Positions 1 through 8,538 are shown, numbered from the stretch's first letter. The stretch: DNA of 51,746 nucleotides from Anaerolinea sp. (GCA_020723805.1 DYID01000025.1:1-51746); one strand, 5' to 3'. Numbers and translations: made by a program. The notes: a model not told the origin generated them from the letters alone.

Positions 1-2
1 AG

Positions 3-75
3 GGAGCCTGATGGGTTTCGAACCCACAACATCCACATCCACAGTGTGGCGCTCTGCCGTTGAGCTACAGGCTCC
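3..75 (-). tRNA. tRNA-His (anticodon GTG)
   Basis: The reverse strand folds as a full cloverleaf. The acceptor stem GAGCCTG pairs with CAGGCTC, the D arm starts GCTC, the anticodon stem CCACA/TGTGG encloses loop CTGTGGA with anticodon GTG, and the T arm carries TTCGAAA. An extra G precedes the acceptor stem (position 75) opposite discriminator C73, the identity element of tRNA-His, here genome-encoded. CCA is not encoded. It lies 23 bp downstream of hisS on the same strand, so the synthetase and its substrate tRNA may be co-transcribed. Confidence 0.96.
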
Positions 76-98
76 ACAATCGAGCGGGCAGGATTATA

Positions 99-1367
99 TC
101 ACAAGATATTTTGGATGGCATCTGCCGCCGCCTCACGCCGGACAATGACCTGTTCGCCATTGGACAGGTTTTTCACCGCCACCAGCCCCTTCTCTGCTTC
201 GTCGGGACCGATGGTGACGACCACCTTCATCTTCATCTTGTCGGCAAACTTGAATTGCTTGGGCAGTTTTGCAGGTTCCGGGAAGACCATCACCTTCAAG
301 CCGGCGTTACGCAGTTCGGCGCCCAGCTTGTAGGATTCCAGCCAGAGGCTTTCATCGAACACGGTCACCAGCACCTGCGCCGGGCTCGGCTCGAAAGCGG
401 GCACCAGCCCCAATTCCTGCAAGATAATGCCGATGACCACATCCCCCATCGCAAAGCCCACGCCGGAGAGCGGCTGTCCGCCCACATCAGCGAGCAGGTT
501 GTCGTAGCGCCCGCCGCCAAAGATGGCGCGCCGCAAAGAGCCGCTCGTCTCGAATGCCTCGAAGACCGTGCCGGTGTAATAGAGCAGACCGCGCATGATG
601 TTCGGATCGAACTTGACATAGTCCCGCACGCCCAGCGCCTCCAGCGCGGCAAACAAACGGACGAGTTCCTCGCTCTTCTTCCACAGGTCGAAATTACCGA
701 GGAGGCTTTTCAAACCGTCCAACTGCGATTGGGTCAAACCAAGTTCGAGGGCATAGGCGTCCCATTTGGCGGGTTCCATTTTGGTGCGGCGGTCCACCAG
801 GTTGGATACATCGAGGCGCTTCTCCGGCGGGATGCCCAGGGCATCGAATTCGGCGTCCATCAGGCGGCGGTTGTTGACGTAGATCAGCGCCTGCTGAGGG
901 CTGAGTCCGACCGAGCGCAGAAACGTCGCGCCGACGGCAATCAGTTCGGCATCGGCTTCCGGCGAGTTGACGCCCAGCATGTCCACATTCCACTGAAAGA
1001 ATTCGCGCGCGCGTCCCTTTTGGGGCTGTTCATATCTCCAGAACGGACCGAACGACCACCAGCGCAGCGGGAAGGTCAACTCACCCTGCCGCGCCGCGAC
1101 CATGCGCGCCAGACTGGGCGTCAGTTCGGGGCGGAGCGTCACCAAATCGCCGCCGCGGTCTTGAAAAGTGAACGACTGCTTCTTGACCAGTTCCTCGCCC
1201 GACTTCGCCGCATAGAGTTCAATGGACTCGATAAAGGGTCCGTCCCATTCCTGATAGCCAAAGGCTTCGGAGGCGCGGCGCACGTTTTCGTAGATGAAAT
1301 TACGGAGCGCCATTTGCTCGGGGTAGAACTCGCGCGTGCCTTTGACCGGTGCAATAATCTTTTTCAT
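99..1367 (-). CDS. hisS: histidine--tRNA ligase
   Basis: Class II aminoacyl-tRNA synthetase (422 aa) that charges tRNA-His in the cytosol. Visible motifs: LRPELTPSLARM (residues 78-89), motif 2 RYEQPQKGRAREF (111-123), the histidine-binding peptide RGLLYYTGTVFE (259-270), and GGGRYDNL. The C-terminal anticodon-binding domain follows from about residue 330 (AQVLVTVFD onward). Odd point: where bacterial HisRS motif 3 normally reads G-x-E-R-L, this protein reads GVGFAMGDVV (302-311), so the usual ATP-binding arginine is not visible. From memory, similar sequences occur in some Chloroflexi and planctomycete HisRS, so it is probably a clade variant. The ATG start is preceded by GATGAGG. The gene is directly followed by tRNA-His. 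Confidence 0.95.
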   Translation of the reverse strand: MKKIIAPVKGTREFYPEQMALRNFIYENVRRASEAFGYQEWDGPFIESIELYAAKSGEELVKKQSFTFQDRGGDLVTLRPELTPSLARMVAARQGELTFPLRWWSFGPFWRYEQPQKGRAREFFQWNVDMLGVNSPEADAELIAVGATFLRSVGLSPQQALIYVNNRRLMDAEFDALGIPPEKRLDVSNLVDRRTKMEPAKWDAYALELGLTQSQLDGLKSLLGNFDLWKKSEELVRLFAALEALGVRDYVKFDPNIMRGLLYYTGTVFEAFETSGSLRRAIFGGGRYDNLLADVGGQPLSGVGFAMGDVVIGIILQELGLVPAFEPSPAQVLVTVFDESLWLESYKLGAELRNAGLKVMVFPEPAKLPKQFKFADKMKMKVVVTIGPDEAEKGLVAVKNLSNGEQVIVRREAAADAIQNIL

Positions 1368-1438
1368 GAGAACCTCATCCTATGATTTCAACTTGCGGCT
1401 GATTTTAGCATATTCATGGACTGCTCAAAATTCAATGC

Positions 1439-1467
1439 TTGAATTTTGAAGAGGCGTTGGTTATAAT
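1439..1467 (+). promoter_or_regulatory. sigma70-type promoter before the methyltransferase
   Basis: TTGAAT (1439-1444) and a perfect TATAAT (1462-1467) are separated by 17 bp, 28 bp before the start codon of the downstream gene, which has an AAGGAG ribosome binding site at about 1482. It sits in the divergent gap with hisS. Confidence 0.8.
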
Positions 1468-1494
1468 CGGGTCACTTCAACCAAGGAGAGACCT

Positions 1495-2298
1495 ATGGAG
1501 ATCAACTACCAGGAAACCAGCAACGACCTCTTGACCCGCATTCGCATTCACGAAACCTACGGCACGCGCAACATTGACCAATGGAACACTGAAGTCCTTC
1601 AACCCACCGCCAACATGAAAATTCTGGATGTCGGCTGCGGCGCAGGCAAACAATGCTTCCTTTACAGCGACTACACCAACCGCCAGGCAGACATCACCGG
1701 CACCGACTTCTCGGAAGAACTGTTGGGCAAAGCAAGGGAAAAACTTGCCGAGCGCGGCGACCCCAACGTCAAATTTGCCTTTATGGATTTCAATCAGCGC
1801 TTCCCCTACGACGACAACACCTTCGACCTCCTCTCCAGCGCCTTCGCCATTTACTACGCCTCCAACTTGGACTTTACGTTTGGTGAGGCGCACCGCGTCC
1901 TCAAACCCGGCGGACGCCTTTTCGTGACCGGTCCCCTGCCCGAAAACAAGCAGATGTTCTACGACATCATCAAGGAAGCGACGAGCAAACCCATCCCGCC
2001 CATGCCGGGTTCCTCCCGCTTCAAAGGCGAAATCTACCAGACCATCGAGCGCATCTTTGCCAAAACCGAACTGCTGACCTTCGAGAACCCCATCATCTTC
2101 CCGTCTGTCGAACCGTTCATCGAGTACGTCCGCGCCTCGCTAAGCGAGGACCGCAAACTGTGGACCTCGATGTTCAACGGCAAAGAGGAATACGAAGCCC
2201 TGATTGGCAAAATCACCGAAGTGGCTACACGCTGGTTCAACCGCGACGGCAAACTGGTCATGACCAAGGTCGTCGGCGGCATTCTCGCCACCAAGTAA
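1495..2298 (+). CDS. class I SAM-dependent methyltransferase
   Basis: A 267-aa Rossmann-fold methyltransferase. Motif I is ILDVGCGAGKQ (about residues 43-53). The acidic motif GTDFSEELLGKA and the post-III motif HRVLKPGGRLFVTGP (about 133-147) follow. The C-terminal part is helical and likely forms the substrate pocket. The substrate cannot be told from sequence. The ATG has a strong AAGGAG site and a good promoter. The next gene, a PIG-L deacetylase, starts 23 bp after the stop, so the two are probably one transcript ending at the hairpin near 3000. A methyltransferase beside a LmbE/PIG-L deacetylase often points to a small glycoside or sugar-containing natural product, but this is only context. 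Confidence 0.88.
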   Translation: MEINYQETSNDLLTRIRIHETYGTRNIDQWNTEVLQPTANMKILDVGCGAGKQCFLYSDYTNRQADITGTDFSEELLGKAREKLAERGDPNVKFAFMDFNQRFPYDDNTFDLLSSAFAIYYASNLDFTFGEAHRVLKPGGRLFVTGPLPENKQMFYDIIKEATSKPIPPMPGSSRFKGEIYQTIERIFAKTELLTFENPIIFPSVEPFIEYVRASLSEDRKLWTSMFNGKEEYEALIGKITEVATRWFNRDGKLVMTKVVGGILATK

Positions 2299-2321
2299 CC
2301 GCCAATTATCCTTCACCCACC

Positions 2322-2960
2322 ATGAACTTCTTCGGCAAACGAGTCCTATTCCTCGGCGCGCACCCCGACGACATCGAACTGGGATGCGGCGCGCTTCTGC
2401 ATCACATCGTCAACCAGACCGAAGTGCTGTGCGTCACGCTTTCGGACAATCAGAAGAACCCCGACTTGAAGAACGTCAAGCACGAGCATTATGAAGCCAT
2501 GGCAGTGCTGGGCGTTCCGCGCGAGAAAATCATTCTGGGTCCGTTCACGACGCGCGTCTTTCCACACTCACGGCAGGAGATTTTGGAATACTTCCTCCAA
2601 CTCCGCAAGGACTTTCAGCCCGACCTCATCTTCACCCACTCGCGGCAGGACGTTCACCAGGATCACAACACTATGACCGAGGAAGCCCTGCGTGCTTTTC
2701 GCGGCATCACCGTGCTGGGCTTCGACGTGGTCCGCTCCTCGTATGGCTTCTTCCCCCACTTTTTGGTGGAGGTGACGGAAGAGGATGTGAACAAGAAGAT
2801 CGAGGCGCTCTCCAAGTACGAAACTTACCGCGACCGCTACTACTTCAACAGCGAGTTGACCCGCTCGATCATGGTGCGGCACGGCGCGCTGGCGGAGCGT
2901 CCTTTTGCAGAGGGTTTTGACATCATCCGCATCGTGGGCAAGTTCGAAGGATTAGCATAG
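2322..2960 (+). CDS. PIG-L / LmbE family deacetylase
   Basis: A 212-aa zinc-dependent N-acetylglucosaminyl deacetylase-fold protein. The N-terminal metal-binding motif GAHPDDIE follows the first beta strand (about residues 10-17), and a second motif HSRQDVHQDHN carries the HxDH-type ligand. Families with this fold deacetylate GlcNAc-inositol, GlcNAc-PI, bacillithiol or mycothiol precursors, or antibiotic sugars. Which one applies here is unknown. The reading frame is open further upstream, but the ATG at 2322 gives the canonical start just before strand 1 and follows the methyltransferase stop by 23 bp. A factor-independent terminator lies 20 bp after the stop. Confidence 0.9.
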   Translation: MNFFGKRVLFLGAHPDDIELGCGALLHHIVNQTEVLCVTLSDNQKNPDLKNVKHEHYEAMAVLGVPREKIILGPFTTRVFPHSRQEILEYFLQLRKDFQPDLIFTHSRQDVHQDHNTMTEEALRAFRGITVLGFDVVRSSYGFFPHFLVEVTEEDVNKKIEALSKYETYRDRYYFNSELTRSIMVRHGALAERPFAEGFDIIRIVGKFEGLA

Positions 2961-2980
2961 TTCTCAAGCCAATCAGGTTC

Positions 2981-3017
2981 ACAGGGACAGCGCCATGCAA
3001 CGCTGTCCCTGTTTATT
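2981..3017 (+). terminator. rho-independent terminator
   Basis: A 12-bp perfect stem ACAGGGACAGCG / CGCTGTCCCTGT with an 8-nt loop is followed by TTATTT. It ends the methyltransferase-deacetylase transcript and lies between two convergent genes. Confidence 0.85.
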
Positions 3018-3032
3018 TGCGGCGGGCGTAAA

Positions 3033-4052
3033 CTAACCGCCGCCCGTCTTCCGTGAATTGCGCGTGAGCAACTTCCACAGCCCCCACAGAATGAGCGCAG
3101 GCGGCAGGAGGATGGGCAGGATGACCACCACCAGCCAGATCAGGAAGTTGAAGATGCCCTGATACGCAATGACCACCGTGTTCCTTGCGTCGTTGAACGT
3201 CTCGCCGGGTTTCCAGGGGCGGGGCGTGGCAGTGGGTCGAGGGGTGGATGTAGGAGTGATGGTCGGGGTGGGAGTCGGCGTCAGTACCGGCAACTCAGGC
3301 TCGAGGTTGACTGTGATCGTCGAGTAGGCGGAACGGTCGGCGAGGTAATTCATGCGTCCCTTGATTTGCTCGATCTCGCCTTCGATCTCCGAGAGTTGCT
3401 GGTTGATGCGCAAGGCTTCGTCCACGGTCTTGGCGTCTTTGAGGAAGCCTTGAATACGGGCGCGTGTGGCTTCCAGGTTTTGCAGCTGCGATTGCAGGTC
3501 CACGTACTGATCCGTCACGTCTTCGCCGGAGGCGTTCTCGTCTAGCACACGGACGGCAATGTCGCGGAAGCGCTGAAGGGCGCGCTCGAACTGATCCACC
3601 GGTACACCGATGGTGATGGTGGCGTACTTCAAATTGTTGCCGTAGTAATCCTGATACCACGTGCGCGAACTGACGATATAACCACCAAGGTCGGTCACGA
3701 TTTGCGTGGAACGGTCAATCGCTGTATCGGTATCCTGAACCAGCAGGCGCATATCGGCGTTCTTGATGATCTTGCGGGTGGTGTTCTGCACCACGATGCT
3801 CTCCCCCGATTCGCCTGCAATCTCATAGATGGGACCGGCGCTGCCTTCGACGGCTTTCGCCTGATCTTGTTCAGGCTGTGCCGGCGCAGGGACAGCGGCT
3901 TCGGCAGGCGCGGCAGGCATGGCAGTTGGCATGGCAGGCGCCCTCTGCTCCACAACCGAAGCCTCCGGCGTTGCAGGAGCGCCTCCACAGGCGGCAAGAA
4001 CGATGACCGCCAGCGCGGTCAAAGAAAGGAACGAAACAAGGCGGGTTTTCAT
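3033..4052 (-). CDS. DUF4349 domain lipoprotein
   Basis: A 339-aa cell-envelope protein. The N-terminus is a lipoprotein signal with lipobox LAAC (VLAACGG, cysteine at about 22), followed by an Ala/Pro-rich spacer. The middle part (about 85-255) matches the DUF4349 pattern: two beta-rich halves around a long coiled coil (SQLQNLEATRARIQGF, EIEGEIEQIKGRMNYL). A Thr-Pro linker (TPTPTPTITPTSTP) leads to one hydrophobic segment (about 297-325) and a basic tail. Proteins of this family are predicted envelope proteins of unknown function. The combination of a lipid anchor and a C-terminal membrane span means both ends are tethered. A promoter lies about 80 bp upstream. Confidence 0.88.
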   Translation of the reverse strand: MKTRLVSFLSLTALAVIVLAACGGAPATPEASVVEQRAPAMPTAMPAAPAEAAVPAPAQPEQDQAKAVEGSAGPIYEIAGESGESIVVQNTTRKIIKNADMRLLVQDTDTAIDRSTQIVTDLGGYIVSSRTWYQDYYGNNLKYATITIGVPVDQFERALQRFRDIAVRVLDENASGEDVTDQYVDLQSQLQNLEATRARIQGFLKDAKTVDEALRINQQLSEIEGEIEQIKGRMNYLADRSAYSTITVNLEPELPVLTPTPTPTITPTSTPRPTATPRPWKPGETFNDARNTVVIAYQGIFNFLIWLVVVILPILLPPALILWGLWKLLTRNSRKTGGG

Positions 4053-4130
4053 GGTCTCCTCCGAAATGATAGTTGACGGCGTTAATTGGGCGACGATGGA
4101 GACGTGCTAAAGGTTCCTCAAAGCATATTG

Positions 4131-4159
4131 AGAATAGCAATAAAGAAAACAAAATTCAA
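4131..4159 (-). promoter_or_regulatory. promoter for the DUF4349 lipoprotein gene
   Basis: On the minus strand TTGAAT (4154-4159) is 17 bp from TATTCT (4131-4136) in an AT-rich gap. It leaves a leader of about 70 nt before the ATG at 4052. Confidence 0.55.
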
Positions 4160-4224
4160 TATGCAATTTTCAAAAATGGAGATAAAACAGATTTTATTTC
4201 CCCAACTTGAAAAAGCACAAAACC

Positions 4225-4680
4225 CTAAACGCTCTTTTCCACGATGATGACCGCCTCCTCGGACCACCCATCGGTTTGCGCTTTCAAGAGCAATTCTTTC
4301 ACCCCGGCGGGATACACATTGTCATGACGGCGTAACTCTTCGAGCGGCATCCAAATCGGGATGTAAATGCCTTCTTCCGGGTTGTCGGGGTCGGCATCGG
4401 TGAACTCCTCGCCAACGCCAGTCCCAAACTCGCCGCCGATTCTCTCGACCAAAAAATAGATTTGCGTGCTGAGCTCGAAGTGAATTTCCGCCACTTTTTT
4501 CTTCACCACCACATCCACCCCTAACTCCTCCTTCGCCTCGCGGACCGCCGCCTGCTCCGGCGTCTCGCCTTCATCCACTCCCCCGCCGGGGAAGACGTAG
4601 TAATCCAGCCCGGCGCGGTGACGCTCGATCAGCGCCACTTTGCCATCCTCAACCAACACAATGCCGGCGCGTATTCGCAT
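4225..4680 (-). CDS. Nudix hydrolase
   Basis: A 151-aa hydrolase of nucleoside diphosphates linked to another moiety. The Nudix box is clear: GGGVDEGETPEQAAVREAKE followed by ELG, with the REAKEEL metal-binding core at about residues 48-54. The length is normal for the family. A GTG 12 nt upstream (4692) is also possible, but the GGGAG ribosome binding site is placed 11 nt before the ATG at 4680 and overlaps that GTG, so the ATG is preferred. It probably forms its own transcription unit, with the DUF4349 gene 172 bp downstream behind its own promoter. The substrate is unknown. Confidence 0.88.
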   Translation of the reverse strand: MRIRAGIVLVEDGKVALIERHRAGLDYYVFPGGGVDEGETPEQAAVREAKEELGVDVVVKKKVAEIHFELSTQIYFLVERIGGEFGTGVGEEFTDADPDNPEEGIYIPIWMPLEELRRHDNVYPAGVKELLLKAQTDGWSEEAVIIVEKSV

Positions 4681-4777
4681 GAGGTTAGACACTCCCTATC
4701 GGATGCGCAAAACATGGATACATGGCTCGGATTGTAACACGCACGGCATTCCGGCAATTGCCCACAACCCAAATCGC

Positions 4778-4880
4778 GGGGCTAAAGATTTTTCTGCCAC
4801 AGAGATCACAGAGATCTCTGAGAAAAATCTCAAAATCTCTGCGCTCTCTGTGGCTAAGCCCACGACATTGGACACTCCCC
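4778..4880. repeat. family M1 repeat, copy A (left end missing)
   Basis: An imperfect palindrome built from CACAGAG and CTCTGTG blocks, starting GGGCTAAAG and ending TTGGACACTCCCC. It is nearly identical to the copies at 22968-23086 and 24646-24766 but lacks the left GAGAGTGTC terminus. Confidence 0.8.
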
Positions 4881-4907
4881 ACCCTCAGCATTGCATCTTA
4901 CGGACGT

Positions 4908-4913
4908 TATAAT
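4908..4913 (+). promoter_or_regulatory. -10 box giving a leaderless start
   Basis: A perfect TATAAT ends 6 nt before the ATG at 4920, so the transcript would begin at or within a base of the start codon. No ribosome binding site and no good -35 box are visible. Confidence 0.5.
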
Positions 4914-4919
4914 GTTTCA

Positions 4920-5759
4920 ATGCCCGCCAGCCGCGACGCAATACGCGCCTACTACGACCGAAACACGAAGCTCTTCCTCGCCTTCAACCGCCGGGCAGAA
5001 AACATCCACCGCGCCTTGTGGATGGACGGCGTGCGCTCGCGCGGCGAGGCGATGAACGCCTCCAACGAACTCATCCGCGCCGAAATCGAGAATCTCGCTC
5101 CCGCCCGCGCCCGCATCGCTGACCTGGGATGCGGCGTCGGCGCGAGCCTGCTTCACATCCTCCCCCGCCTGCAAAATCCCCAGCCCGCCTGCGGGCTCAC
5201 CCTCAGCCCTGTGCAGGCGCGGCTGGCGCAACAATTCGCCAAAGAGGCACACCTCGATAGCCGCATCCTCTTCATCGAAGCGGACTTCACCGCCGCGCCG
5301 CTGACAGGCGGCGTATTCGACGCCGTCTATTCGGTGGAGGCGGTCGTCCATGCGACGGAGCCGCAGAACTACTTCCGCGAGGCAAGCCGCCTGCTGCGGG
5401 AAAGCGGCAAATTGATTTTGATTGACGACTATCAGGCGAACCGTCCGCTTTCGCGCAGCGAAGACCGCTGGCTGAAAGCCTACATCGAGGGCTGGCATGT
5501 TCCGGGCGTCCTTACCGTCGAACAGGCAAGCGCCTTTGCAAGAGCCTCCCGCCTGCGGCTGACGAAAAACCAAAACCTCACCCCCCACCTGCGCCTGCGC
5601 CATCTCCCAGATGCCCTGGCGCGAACGCTTTTGCTCATCGGCAAATATCTTCCCCTTCGGCATCCCATCCTGCCGTCCATGCTGGGGAGCATGGCATTAC
5701 AGCAGTGCCTTCACATGGGCGTCATCGAATATCGCCTGTTGGTCTTTGTGCGGGAATGA
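4920..5759 (+). CDS. SAM-dependent methyltransferase
   Basis: A 279-aa class I methyltransferase. Motif I is IADLGCGVGASLL (about residues 62-74), followed by GLTLSPVQARLA, VYSVEAVVHA and the post-III strand SGKLILIDDY. The pattern resembles the small-molecule C-, N- or O-methyltransferases with the GLTLS motif (sterol, tocopherol or sarcosine types). The frame stays open into the upstream repeat, but the ATG at 4920 fits the family and the -10 box. The stop overlaps the start of the next gene (ATGA), so it is translationally coupled with a glycosyltransferase, which suggests both modify the same lipid or pigment. That link is inference. Confidence 0.85.
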   Translation: MPASRDAIRAYYDRNTKLFLAFNRRAENIHRALWMDGVRSRGEAMNASNELIRAEIENLAPARARIADLGCGVGASLLHILPRLQNPQPACGLTLSPVQARLAQQFAKEAHLDSRILFIEADFTAAPLTGGVFDAVYSVEAVVHATEPQNYFREASRLLRESGKLILIDDYQANRPLSRSEDRWLKAYIEGWHVPGVLTVEQASAFARASRLRLTKNQNLTPHLRLRHLPDALARTLLLIGKYLPLRHPILPSMLGSMALQQCLHMGVIEYRLLVFVRE

Positions 5760-7015
5760 AAACCGTCACCCTCCTCGTCAGCGGCACGCGCGGCGATGTC
5801 GTCCCCTATATTGCGCTGGGATTGGGCTTACGCGACGCAGGCTATAACGTCCGCATTGCCGCGCCGCTGGGCTTCCGAACGCTCGTCGAAGGGAGCGGTC
5901 TCGTCTGCGCTCCCTTCGAGGGCAACCCCTCCGACCTGATGCTCGACCAAAGCGACCCGCTCACTGTGGGGCGCAATCCCCTCCGCTCCCTCGCCGCCAC
6001 AAAACGCTTTCTCCAACATGCCCGCGCCCTCTACCCCCGCATGCTGCAAACCGCCATCGAAGCCTGCCGCGGCGCAGACCTGCTCCTCTACGGCTTACCC
6101 GCATTATGGGGCGCACACATCGCCGAAGGCTTGCGCATCCCCGGCGTCCGTGCCGTTCTGCAGCCCCTCGCCCCCACCCGCGAATTTTCCTCCGCCCTTT
6201 TGCCTTTCCGCTTTTCACTGGGGAAGATCGGAAACTGGCTCTCCCATTGGATTTTGATTCAGACCACCTGGCTTTCCTTCCGCTCCGAGATCAACGACGC
6301 GCGTCGGACTCACCTCAGCCTGCCTCCTGCTCACTGGCTCGACCCTGCGCTGAGACCTTTTCCTCATCACCCCCTCACCCTGAACGGATTCAGCGAACGC
6401 ATCGTCCCGCGCCCCGCCGACTGGAACGAGAAGCAGGTCATCAGCGGTTACTGGCGTCTCCCCTCCCCCGCCTGGACGCCCCCGCCAGAACTCGAACGCT
6501 TCCTCGAACGCCCGCCGCAGAACACCCTTGCCATCGGCTTGGGCAGTCCGGGGACAAAAGACTTCCCCCACATCCTCCGCCTCCTCACGCAGGCGCTCGA
6601 ACGTTCCGATGCACGCGCCGTGCTGACCCTCCCTGCCCGCCTTCATGCGCACATCCAATCGAGCCGCATCCTGCCCGTCGAATACGCCCCGCATGAGTGG
6701 CTCTACCCGCGCGTGCAAGCCGCCGTCCACCACGGCGGCGCAGGGACCACCTCCGCGAGTCTGCACGCCGGCATTCCCGCCGTCATTCTGCCGCTGGCGA
6801 TTGACCAGTTCTTTTGGGGAGAACGAATTGACAAGATGGGAGCGGGTCCAAAGCCGATTCCCCAACGGTCGCTCAGCGCCGAAAAATTGACGGAAGCCAT
6901 CCAAACGGTGCTGTGGGACAAGTCCATGCGGGAGAGGGCAAAAAGCATCAGTGCGGCATTAGGCTTGGAGGACGGTGTTCAGGCGGCGGTGAGGGCGATG
7001 CGGAGAGTCGGATAG
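5756..7015 (+). CDS. glycosyltransferase, UGT/GT1-like
   Basis: A 419-aa GT-B enzyme. The N-terminal half begins with the donor/acceptor loop SGTRGDVVPYIALG (residues 9-22), typical of GT28/GT1 sterol and macrolide glucosyltransferases. The C-terminal half has the nucleotide-sugar motif HHGGAGTTSASLHAGIPAV followed by DQFFWGERI. Members transfer a sugar from UDP or TDP donors to lipids, sterols or carotenoids. The start overlaps the stop of the upstream methyltransferase by 4 bp (ATGA). Together they look like a small lipid or terpenoid decoration cassette. The acceptor is unknown. Confidence 0.88.
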   Translation: MKTVTLLVSGTRGDVVPYIALGLGLRDAGYNVRIAAPLGFRTLVEGSGLVCAPFEGNPSDLMLDQSDPLTVGRNPLRSLAATKRFLQHARALYPRMLQTAIEACRGADLLLYGLPALWGAHIAEGLRIPGVRAVLQPLAPTREFSSALLPFRFSLGKIGNWLSHWILIQTTWLSFRSEINDARRTHLSLPPAHWLDPALRPFPHHPLTLNGFSERIVPRPADWNEKQVISGYWRLPSPAWTPPPELERFLERPPQNTLAIGLGSPGTKDFPHILRLLTQALERSDARAVLTLPARLHAHIQSSRILPVEYAPHEWLYPRVQAAVHHGGAGTTSASLHAGIPAVILPLAIDQFFWGERIDKMGAGPKPIPQRSLSAEKLTEAIQTVLWDKSMRERAKSISAALGLEDGVQAAVRAMRRVG

Positions 7016-7041
7016 CGCAAGGCGTATTTGAGAGTCAATCA

Positions 7042-7126
7042 CTGATGTTACGCACACCGTCCCGAAGGTTTGGCTGGAAAATAGGCATAATTTGGGAGAA
7101 CCTTCGGGACGTTTCGCGGAAGGTGA
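7042..7126. mobile_element. MITE-like element, family M2, copy a
   Basis: An 85-bp element with imperfect ends CTGATGTTACGC and GCGGAAGGTGA, and an internal perfect 12-bp inverted repeat GTCCCGAAGGTT / AACCTTCGGGAC (7059-7070, 7099-7110). It is flanked by the 8-bp near-direct repeat GTCAATCA (7034-7041) / GTCAGTCA (7127-7134). The right duplication contains the stop codon of the MFS gene. Confidence 0.75.
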
Positions 7127-7127
7127 G

Positions 7128-8288
7128 TCAGTCAGAAGCGAAGCCAATGGTTGCAACGGCAAAGGCGGCGAGCGCCAGAACACTTCCCAAAAAGTAAGGC
7201 GCGGAAAAGGCAATGAGTTCGAACGTCACGCCTGCCAGCGTGGGACCGAAGATGTTGGTTAGGCTGAGGAGGGTTTGCGTGCCGCCGAGCAGACGTCCCT
7301 GTTCGTGGTCGGAAACGCGCAGAGAGAGCAGGGCGGTGAGCGAAGGAATGCTGAAGCCTGTGCCAAGCGCAACCACAGCCACAGCGGGGAAGAGCGTCCA
7401 CGCGGCGGGGGCGAGCGCCATCCCTGCCAAGCCAGCCGCCATGCACGCCAGCCCAAACAGAGCAAGGAAGCGTTCGCCAAGGCGCGGCTGTAAGCGGCTG
7501 AACAGGTATCCTTGCACGAAGATGCCCCACACACCGACGTAAAGGTAGAAGTAACTGTTCTGCGCGGGCGTCCAGCCAAAACGCTGATTGGAGTAGAGCG
7601 GGAAGTTGGTCTGCAAGCCCGCAAAGGCAAGGTTGAGAAGAAAGAGGGCGGCGAGAAATTTTTGGATGTTCCTCCGCAGGAAGATGCTTTTGAACTGCGC
7701 CGTCCAACTGAAGACCAGCGAAAGCGATGCGGCGCGCCGTTCGGGCGGCAGGGATTCGGGGAGGAAAAACAATCCGAAGACGGTGTTGGCAAAGGCGAGG
7801 AAAGAAGCGGTGAAAGCAGGGACGGAGAGTCCGTATCCGCTCAGGAGTCCGCCGAGGGCGGGTCCTGCCATCAGTCCCAATCCAAACGCCACGCCTGCCA
7901 GGCTCATGCCGCGCGAGCGGGTCTCGGCGGTGGTCGAGTCGGCGATGTAGGCGTGGGCAAGGGTGAGGTTCGAGCCGGTCAGCCCGTCGAGGAACACCGC
8001 CAGGAAGATGACGAACAGGGAATTTGCCAGCCCAAGCAGAAGATAGGAGAGAGATGTACCAAAGAGGCAAATCAGCAAAATCGGTTTGCGCCCGTAACGG
8101 TCGGAGAGTGCGCCGAGGACGGGACCCGAAACAAGCTGCACCGCCGAATAGACGGACATCAACCCGCCGGCGATTGCCGCGCCGCCATCCTGCGCCTGCA
8201 CGTAGAATGGCAAAAGCGGCAGCATGACGCCGTAGCCGAGCAGGTCAACGAATATCGAGAAGAGAAGGAGGAAAAGGGAGGGCGGCAA
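7128..8288 (-). CDS. MFS transporter, TetA-like drug:H+ antiporter
   Basis: A 386-aa inner-membrane protein with about 12 hydrophobic segments. The first starts almost at the N-terminus (SLFLLLFSIFVDLLGYG). Motif A, GALSDRYGRKPIL, sits between TM2 and TM3 (59-71), and motif C, GVAFGLGLMAGPALGG, lies in TM5. Together these are typical of 12-TM proton antiporters such as TetA. The substrate is unknown. The start is taken as TTG at 8288 because no in-frame ATG exists before the first TM; an ATT further upstream is possible. The stop codon TGA lies inside the target duplication of an M2 element. Confidence 0.85.
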   Translation of the reverse strand: MPPSLFLLLFSIFVDLLGYGVMLPLLPFYVQAQDGGAAIAGGLMSVYSAVQLVSGPVLGALSDRYGRKPILLICLFGTSLSYLLLGLANSLFVIFLAVFLDGLTGSNLTLAHAYIADSTTAETRSRGMSLAGVAFGLGLMAGPALGGLLSGYGLSVPAFTASFLAFANTVFGLFFLPESLPPERRAASLSLVFSWTAQFKSIFLRRNIQKFLAALFLLNLAFAGLQTNFPLYSNQRFGWTPAQNSYFYLYVGVWGIFVQGYLFSRLQPRLGERFLALFGLACMAAGLAGMALAPAAWTLFPAVAVVALGTGFSIPSLTALLSLRVSDHEQGRLLGGTQTLLSLTNIFGPTLAGVTFELIAFSAPYFLGSVLALAAFAVATIGFASD

Positions 8289-8445
8289 GGATGGGTGGAA
8301 AGTGGAAAGTGGGGAGTAAAAGCGGGGAATGACGCGGGCGTGATTCTATCACCCTATTGACTTTCTCTTTGAGAAGTTGTAACGCGATACATTGTCAACG
8401 GCTGCAGAAGGGCGCAAATGACGTAGCAAAAATATCCTTGCGGGC

Positions 8446-8478
8446 AAAAAGTGCGGAGGTCATATCTCCGCACTTTGC
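8446..8478 (-). terminator. rho-independent terminator of the bi-domain oxidoreductase gene
   Basis: Stem AAAGTGCGGAG / CTCCGCACTTT (8448-8458, 8466-8476) with a 7-nt loop. On the minus strand it is followed by TTTTTGCCC. Confidence 0.75.
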
Positions 8479-8538
8479 TTCAGGTTTGCCCAGCAAGTCA
8501 AAAACTTGCTCTACGCTTTCGGCTATTTCGAATTAACG

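Noticed and set aside
60-1385. A 441-codon open frame on the plus strand opposite hisS
   Set aside because: It is antisense to a clear HisRS and has no recognisable motif or ribosome binding site. High GC content leaves long antisense frames open.
4722-4919. N-terminal extension of the methyltransferase into the upstream repeat
   Set aside because: The added residues are translated M1 repeat. The ATG at 4920 fits the family N-terminus and the -10 box.
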